Shown piece by piece: positions 21,824 through 26,017 of a stretch of 26,017 bases of DNA. This DNA comes from CAZSPL01 sp964608735. GTDB lineage: Bacteria; JAJVIF01; JAPKYR01; CAZSPL01. Each line of letters begins with the position of its first letter. The stretch's first letter is position 1. A model generated the notes under the pieces. That model searched no databases and had not been told where the DNA came from. It was given only the letters and a program-made list of their open reading frames with translations. The position numbers were made by a program, and so were the translations under genes. The stretch covers positions 1-26,017 of the forward strand of contig CAZSPL010000028.1 of assembly GCA_964608735.1 (NCBI GenBank). The letters are read 5' to 3'.

Positions 21824-23656
21824 ATGGCGGGTTTTCAAGCGATGAGATGTCATCTTAAAATCATGATGGAAGTTATGCTGCTTGCGGCGATGTTCGGCAT
21901 GGCGTTATGCGCTGCCGGGAATCCATCGATGCAGACATCAAGCCATCCGTCGTTGCTGCTTAACGCGGGTAAGCTGCCTGAAATAATGGCGCGCCTCGAG
22001 CGTGAGCCGTATGAGAACTGGTGGTCGAACGCGATACAGGTTGCGAAGGCCGAACCCGTCGCGAGGGCCAAGGTTGAAGACCAGCAGGTGGAGTATGCCA
22101 ATCGCGCCCGCTACGCGGCATTCTGTTATTTGTTAACCGGCAATGAGACATATGCCGAAATCTCGTTCGAACGCATGAAATCGATCCCGCGCATGATTCC
22201 GGAAGAGATGGACGGCAACTCGCATCTCAAGCTCGCGCATACGGGGAGGGATTTCGCGGAAGGGTATGACATATTGCTTCCATGGATGAAAGCGAATCAT
22301 CCTGATGAAATCACCGCTATCTCCGACAGCCTTCGCTACATCGGATGGGAGCTTCGGGAGTTCGGGCCGAACTGGTATACATATCATAAAAACAATCATG
22401 GGATAAGGCAGTTCTCGGGACTCGGGCTGGTTGCGCTGGCGCTTCGCGACAACTCGCGATATGCATCGGATGCGTCCGACTGGCTTGCTTATGCCGAGGA
22501 TAATGTTCTTATCCACTTCAGGTATCAGATATGCGATCCGGTGGAAGGCGGCTTCGCAGAGGGGATGAATTATTTCAATTACGCCGGGGAGATAATGTGG
22601 GATTTCTTCTACGCGCTGAAGAATGTCACCGGGCGCGACATGTGGGCCGAGCCGGATATCCGCAATCTTCACGTGTATGCCGCGCGCACGCAGATGCCCA
22701 CCGGGTGCTGGCCGCAGTTCGATGACGCATCGTATGGATATTTTCCGTGCCAGATTTTCTGCGATGCATATCCCTCCGATGCCGGGCTGTTCGTCGATCG
22801 GTTCCAGGCTCGGCAGGCGGCATGGGATGCGGGTTACGGCGAAAAGCGCAACGACGGGCGGAGGCTTGGTCCGTCGGATGATTATATCCTTTCGATAATT
22901 CATTACGACGATTCCGTCACGCCCGTGCCGCCGGAATACCCGGCGCTCGAAGTTCTCGCGAAGGCGGGGGATGCGGTGTTCCGCGCGGGGGAGGGTCCCG
23001 AGGCTATTTATTTGAATATGCGGATTGAGAACGCGCGCGCTGCATTCAATGCCGGTGGGCATGACAATCCCGACCCGCTGTCATTTTTCCTGCAGGCATA
23101 CGGCGAGGATTTGCTTCTCGACCCGGGATATATCAGTTGGGATGAAAGGGGGAAGGTGGTCACGGCTGATAATCACAATATGATAACCGTGGATGACAAT
23201 GATTTGATGCGGCTCGTCGTGGCGGGAGTGCCGCTCGAGGGTTTTGTGGAAGTGGTCGATTATGGGATGGAGCCGAAGCCCTATATCGAGGCGAGGACGA
23301 GTTACAGGGGAGCGACGGTTACGCGGCGCATCATGTTTGTCGACGAGAGCTATTTCGTTGTGTACGACAGCGTGGAATCGGACAAGGAGCATAAGTTCAC
23401 ATACAATCTTCATGGCAATGCGGGGGAAGGTGCGGGGGGAAGTTTCTCGTTCGTCGGGAAAACGGCCACATGGGAAAGGGACAACGGGGTCGGGGTGGAA
23501 TGCACGGTTTTCTGTTTTAGTGCAGATGCCGTGTATACGGTCGATTCGGATGAGCATTCATTCGGCTACGGCGAATGGACGACGCATTCCGCGCTGAGAG
23601 TGAGCGTTACGGCGAAAACGGTCAAATTCACCACGATAATCCGGCCATACGATTGA
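21824..23656 (+). CDS. Heparinase II/III-like polysaccharide lyase, exported
   Basis: This ~610-residue protein has a signal peptide (LKIMMEVMLLAAMFGMALCAAG), an alpha-helical toroid region (about 45-340) and a beta-rich heparinase II/III-type region (about 365-610). Typical lyase features are KNNHGIRQFSGLGLVALAL near residue 190 (the Asn/His region of the active cleft), EGGFAEGMNYFNYA near 245, and the C-terminal metal/substrate motif FNAGGHDNPDPLSFFLQAYG with GYISWDERGK shortly after. Such enzymes split acidic polysaccharides by beta-elimination in the periplasm; the substrate cannot be told. The ATG at 21824 follows GGGAG at eight bases. A TATAAT at 21800-21805 is so near that, if it is the promoter, the ATG at 21842 (MRCHLKIMM) would be the start. 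Its 3' end overlaps the convergent deacetylase gene by 29 bases. Confidence 0.78.
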   Translation: MAGFQAMRCHLKIMMEVMLLAAMFGMALCAAGNPSMQTSSHPSLLLNAGKLPEIMARLEREPYENWWSNAIQVAKAEPVARAKVEDQQVEYANRARYAAFCYLLTGNETYAEISFERMKSIPRMIPEEMDGNSHLKLAHTGRDFAEGYDILLPWMKANHPDEITAISDSLRYIGWELREFGPNWYTYHKNNHGIRQFSGLGLVALALRDNSRYASDASDWLAYAEDNVLIHFRYQICDPVEGGFAEGMNYFNYAGEIMWDFFYALKNVTGRDMWAEPDIRNLHVYAARTQMPTGCWPQFDDASYGYFPCQIFCDAYPSDAGLFVDRFQARQAAWDAGYGEKRNDGRRLGPSDDYILSIIHYDDSVTPVPPEYPALEVLAKAGDAVFRAGEGPEAIYLNMRIENARAAFNAGGHDNPDPLSFFLQAYGEDLLLDPGYISWDERGKVVTADNHNMITVDDNDLMRLVVAGVPLEGFVEVVDYGMEPKPYIEARTSYRGATVTRRIMFVDESYFVVYDSVESDKEHKFTYNLHGNAGEGAGGSFSFVGKTATWERDNGVGVECTVFCFSADAVYTVDSDEHSFGYGEWTTHSALRVSVTAKTVKFTTIIRPYD

Positions 23657-24383
23657 TCTCCTCCGGACTTGCGAAATCCACATCGGACGCGACGATGCGC
23701 TTCAAGCGTTTGAGCATTTCCTTCGCCTGTGCGGGCTCGTGGAATTCGCGCGAATGGACTATCACATTGTAAAGCCCCGGCTTGAGCTTTTCGCCCGACC
23801 ATTCCCTTATCGGCTCGGGCCATTCGATGGGGCTCAGCTTGAGGTTGGTGGGGATTCGAATCAACGGCTCCCATGTCGGGATGAAATATTCATATGGCGT
23901 AACCGGGGCGAATTGATCGGCGGGCATGATTTCGCTGAGGTCATATTTGATGCCGAGCTGGCATATGAGCTGAAGCGTATCGAGGTTGTGGTTGAAAAAC
24001 GGCGCGCGGAAGAACAGCGGTTCGGCGAGATGGAGGGTGATGAATTCCTGCACGGCGATGAGCTGGTCGGCCTGTTCAGCGCGGCTCAGGAGCTTGCCCC
24101 CGGTATACTCGCCGGTGAAGGATGGGTGGTCCCACGAATGATTGCCGCAGAACAGCCTTCCATCGTTTATCCTTTTTCTAATTTTGTTTATCGCCGGTTT
24201 ATTTTCAATCAGCCGTTTCAGCGCGATGCCTTCGAAATTCACGACGCATCTGAAATCGTCGCGCGCATCGAATGATTTAGCGGCGAAAATATCCCACCCG
24301 GTGAACGAGGCATCGCCATCGGATGTATCGAAATCGAGTGTGAAGAGTATGAGCGGTTTCGTGAGTTCAGGCGCATTCAGCAT
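23628..24383 (-). CDS. Polysaccharide deacetylase-like protein (NodB/CE4 fold)
   Basis: This 251-residue protein has the metal-dependent polysaccharide deacetylase pattern. LFTLDFDTSDG (residues 13-23) is motif 1, in the D-x-D form rather than the classic adjacent aspartates. GNHSWDHPSF gives the H-S-x-x-H metal ligands (His82, His86), and FFRAPFFNHN is motif 3 (Arg126). VIVHSREFH near 205 could supply the late histidine. CE4 enzymes remove N- or O-acetyl groups from polysaccharides such as peptidoglycan or exopolysaccharide. No signal peptide is present, so action on an intracellular or nascent substrate, or another amide substrate, is possible. There is no ribosome binding site before the ATG at 24383; instead an extended -10 ends six bases upstream, implying a leaderless mRNA. 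It converges on the lyase gene with a 29-base overlap. Confidence 0.75.
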   Translation of the reverse strand: MLNAPELTKPLILFTLDFDTSDGDASFTGWDIFAAKSFDARDDFRCVVNFEGIALKRLIENKPAINKIRKRINDGRLFCGNHSWDHPSFTGEYTGGKLLSRAEQADQLIAVQEFITLHLAEPLFFRAPFFNHNLDTLQLICQLGIKYDLSEIMPADQFAPVTPYEYFIPTWEPLIRIPTNLKLSPIEWPEPIREWSGEKLKPGLYNVIVHSREFHEPAQAKEMLKRLKRIVASDVDFASPEEINRMAGLSW

Positions 24384-24389
24384 GAGAAA

Positions 24390-24398
24390 ATTATAACA
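24390..24398 (-). promoter_or_regulatory. Extended -10 promoter giving a leaderless mRNA
   Basis: On the minus strand TGTTATAAT (perfect TATAAT at 24390-24395 with the TG extension) is followed by TTTCTC and then the ATG at 24383. Initiation 6-7 bases after the -10 falls on the A of the ATG. The same nonamer precedes nifU at 7456-7464. Confidence 0.6.
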
Positions 24399-24492
24399 GC
24401 TACGAATGGATGAAACATCCGCTTGCCATCGGGGGTTGTGTCGGCTACCCTATCCGGGCGCGATATGCTCCCAATTTTAACGGAGGATCGAT

Positions 24493-26017
24493 ATGTCCGC
24501 GAAAATGTTGTTGCGAATAACCGTCGCTTTCCTTCTCGTGATATTGCTTGTCGGGCCGGCATCGGCGCGACGTGCGCTTCCGAAGGGCTACGAAAAAGCC
24601 GTCACGGAAGCGGTGGTGGATACGGGGCCGCACCCAGTTGTGGCGACATATTTTTACTACTGGTACGACTACCCGTCGAGGGAGCATATCCTGAACGCGC
24701 CCGGCACCGATGCGCTGCTACGCAAGCCGCTGAAATTCGACGGCACGTTCAGCTACACCAACGACTACTGGCATCTCGGGGAGCTTCGCGGGATGGTGGA
24801 GGCGGGTATCGATATCGTGCTCCCGGTATACGAGGGGCGCGGCGACTACCCGGAATGCGAGCCATGGTCGGCGACAGGGCTGGAGCATATGGTGAAGGCG
24901 CTGAACCACATGAAATCGCAGGGGGAAGAATATCCGCTGGTGGGGATGTTCTACGATACGCAAACCCTGATGTACAGCCCGGAGAAGGGATTCGATGCGA
25001 AATACAAGACGGACCTGACATCCGAAACCGGGATGGAGATTTTTTATAAAACGGTAAAATCGTTCTTCGACCTTATCCCCGACGAATTTCGCGCGACGAT
25101 AGACGGCAAACCGGTAGTGTGGCTGTATAAATCGGACTACGCCAGCGCTTACGGGGAGGATTTCTTCACGCGATTCAAGGCAAAGTTCGCGGCGGATTAT
25201 GGAATTGAGCCGTATATAGTGGCGGAGCGAAGTTGGAGTGAGGCTAAGGATGCGGACGCGTGGTATAGATGGGGTGCCGCTAAGGAAGGCTCGATAGCCG
25301 GAACCGGAGTGGTCGCTGTGGGGCCGGGATATGACAACAGCGCGGTAGACAAGCGCAGCCCCGATATCGTCGACCGGATGGACGGCCTGCTGTACGAGTG
25401 GGGATGGCTCGCGGCGCTCGATGCCGACCCGCGGATAGTCGTGGTGGAGACGTGGAACAACCTGCACGAAGGCACCGAGGTATGCGAGACGCGCGAGAAC
25501 GNNNNNNNNNNGCGGTGTGCGTGGCCGAGCGCCAGCACGAGAAGCGGTACCTGGGTCTGCTGGCGAACCTGAAAGCGGGCACGGCCTTCAAGAAGCCGGA
25601 CACGGTGGTGTGGCGGTGCCGCAACTGTGGGTACCTGCACGAAGGCACCGAGGTATGCGAGACGCGCGAGAACGGCGGGAAGTATATCGAACTCACGCGG
25701 TATTACGCCGATGTGCTCAAACTTCCGTCGACCTTGAGGCGCGGGCTTACCGACGAACTTCTCTCCCTGTTTTTCGACACGATAACCCTCGAACCAGCCG
25801 AAGTATGGCCCGTCGATATGCAGCGGGGCTACGTGGAATTCCCCGTGAGGGTGCATACTGATTTGTTCAATATATTCGGGCATCTCCAATGGGTCGACCC
25901 GGGTACGGGGGTCGTGATAGACCCGTCCGACGACGATTTCAACCTCAAAGCGAAGGAAACCCTCAGGCTCGATTATTACATCAAGGACCTTGAAGAGAAG
26001 ACCCTCATGGGGCCGCT
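24493..26017 (+). CDS. DUF5010 / GH99-like exported protein (partial; interrupted by an assembly chimera)
   Basis: The signal peptide (MSAKMLLRITVAFLLVILLVGPASA) is followed by a (beta/alpha)8-like domain resembling the DUF5010 / glycoside hydrolase 99-like group: HPVVATYFYYWYDYPSREH near residue 50, FSYTNDYWHLGELRGMVEAG near 90, DIVLPVYEG, LVGMFYDTQTL, KPVVWLYKSDYA, and the late VVETWNNLHEGTE motif near 325. The role is probably polysaccharide cleavage outside the cytoplasm; the substrate is unknown. GGAGG lies six bases before the ATG. The reading frame runs cleanly to 25501, then meets 10 N's and a rubrerythrin fragment. The true continuation is GGKYIELTRYYADVLKLP from 25674, reached by joining the two identical 42-base copies. 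The gene continues beyond the window end as an unassigned region (FPVRVHTDLFNIFGHLQW and onward). Confidence 0.72.
25502..25511. other. Assembly gap (10 N) at a chimeric join
   Basis: Ten N's directly follow the first copy of the 42-base direct repeat and precede rubrerythrin-coding sequence. This gap marks a scaffold join rather than a short unread stretch. Confidence 0.9.
25512..25652 (+). other. Rubrerythrin C-terminal fragment, probably misassembled into the GH99-like gene
   Basis: Translation in frame gives AVCVAERQHEKRYLGLLANL, then FKKPDTVVWRCRNCGYLHEG. This is the second E-x-x-H helix of the ruberythrin four-helix bundle followed by the first Cys pair (C-R-N-C-G) of the rubredoxin-like domain. 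The family normally continues with E-A-P and a second C-P-A-C pair. Here the sequence switches after LHEGTE into the GH99-like protein. Rubrerythrins detoxify peroxide in anaerobes. The fragment may belong to this genome or to another member of the sample. Confidence 0.85.
25633..25674 (+). repeat. Second copy of a 42-base direct repeat (first copy 25460-25501)
   Basis: Bases 25460-25501 and 25633-25674 are identical, beginning ACCTGCACGAAGGCACCGAG and ending GCGCGAGAACG. The first part is also a natural coding sequence for LHEGTE in rubrerythrin, so a match of about 20 bases could have bridged two unrelated loci during assembly. Confidence 0.9.

Noticed and set aside
22133..23062. 309-codon minus-strand open frame opposite the heparinase-like gene
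   Set aside because: It is a shadow of a well-supported exported lyase, with no start signals.
25512..26017. Genuine rubrerythrin-glycosidase fusion
   Set aside because: The 42-base exact duplication flanking the N gap, the incomplete rubredoxin domain and the perfect restoration of the GH99-like frame on removal all favour an assembly chimera.
1..26017. tRNA or rRNA genes
   Set aside because: The non-coding stretches (2840-3001, 4171-4369, 4651-4832, 5205-5365, 7399-7569, 9553-10067, 21341-21823) were read on both strands; no cloverleaf or rRNA-like sequence was recognised.

Overview
The window is bacterial chromosomal DNA, G+C-rich (high fifties by eye) and densely coding, with strong AGGAGG-type ribosome binding sites. 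It is probably a metagenome-assembled scaffold: it has three runs of N (10, 100 and 10 bases), and one carries a clear chimera. Gene content (NifU/NifS/NifX-type Fe-S proteins, DUF169, clostripain-type lipoprotein, many lipobox proteins, a rubrerythrin fragment) suggests a diderm, probably anaerobic bacterium of an uncultivated lineage. I cannot name the phylum from sequence alone, and no rRNA or tRNA gene was seen.

Layout. 1-4170 (minus strand): a DUF169 protein with its own promoter and terminator; a large lipoprotein (848-2839) related to the cluster further on; a small acidic disordered protein; and a peptidoglycan-binding/CHAP-type hydrolase. 4370-4650 holds a frameshifted small exported protein. 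4833-7398 (minus) is a probable nifU-nifS-nifX-like Fe-S operon with a GGGACAGTCCC hairpin repeat between nifS and the nifX-like gene, and an extended -10 promoter plus a 16-bp palindrome ahead of nifU. 7570-9552 (minus) is a clostripain-family lipoprotein. 9553-10067 is a mostly non-coding stretch with a long inverted repeat and one possible tiny exported ORF.

10068-19256 (plus) is the most striking part: four consecutive ~740-residue lipoproteins, paralogous to each other and to 848-2839. Each has the lipid-modified Cys at residue 20, a shared ~340-residue N-terminal module, a more variable beta-rich C-terminal module, and a near-invariant C-terminal P-x-D-W. The third copy seems to have AUA where its sisters have AUG. 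The first copy resembles the second in its N-terminal half and the fourth in its C-terminal half, so the family looks mosaic.

19296-21340 (minus) encodes a NIF3-like protein and a two-repeat AMIN-type exported protein. 21446-21763 is a 96-bp tandem repeat array of the same hairpin family as the copy at 5274, interrupted by the 100-N gap. 21824-26017 is a carbohydrate-directed group: a heparinase II/III-like lyase, a convergent polysaccharide deacetylase apparently made from a leaderless mRNA, and a DUF5010/GH99-like exported protein running off the window end. The last gene is interrupted at 25502-25674 by a piece of rubrerythrin that is best explained as an assembly chimera.

The best candidate for something undescribed is the five-member lipoprotein family. 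No function can be assigned to it from sequence, but its architecture, duplication history and odd start codon are visible directly.
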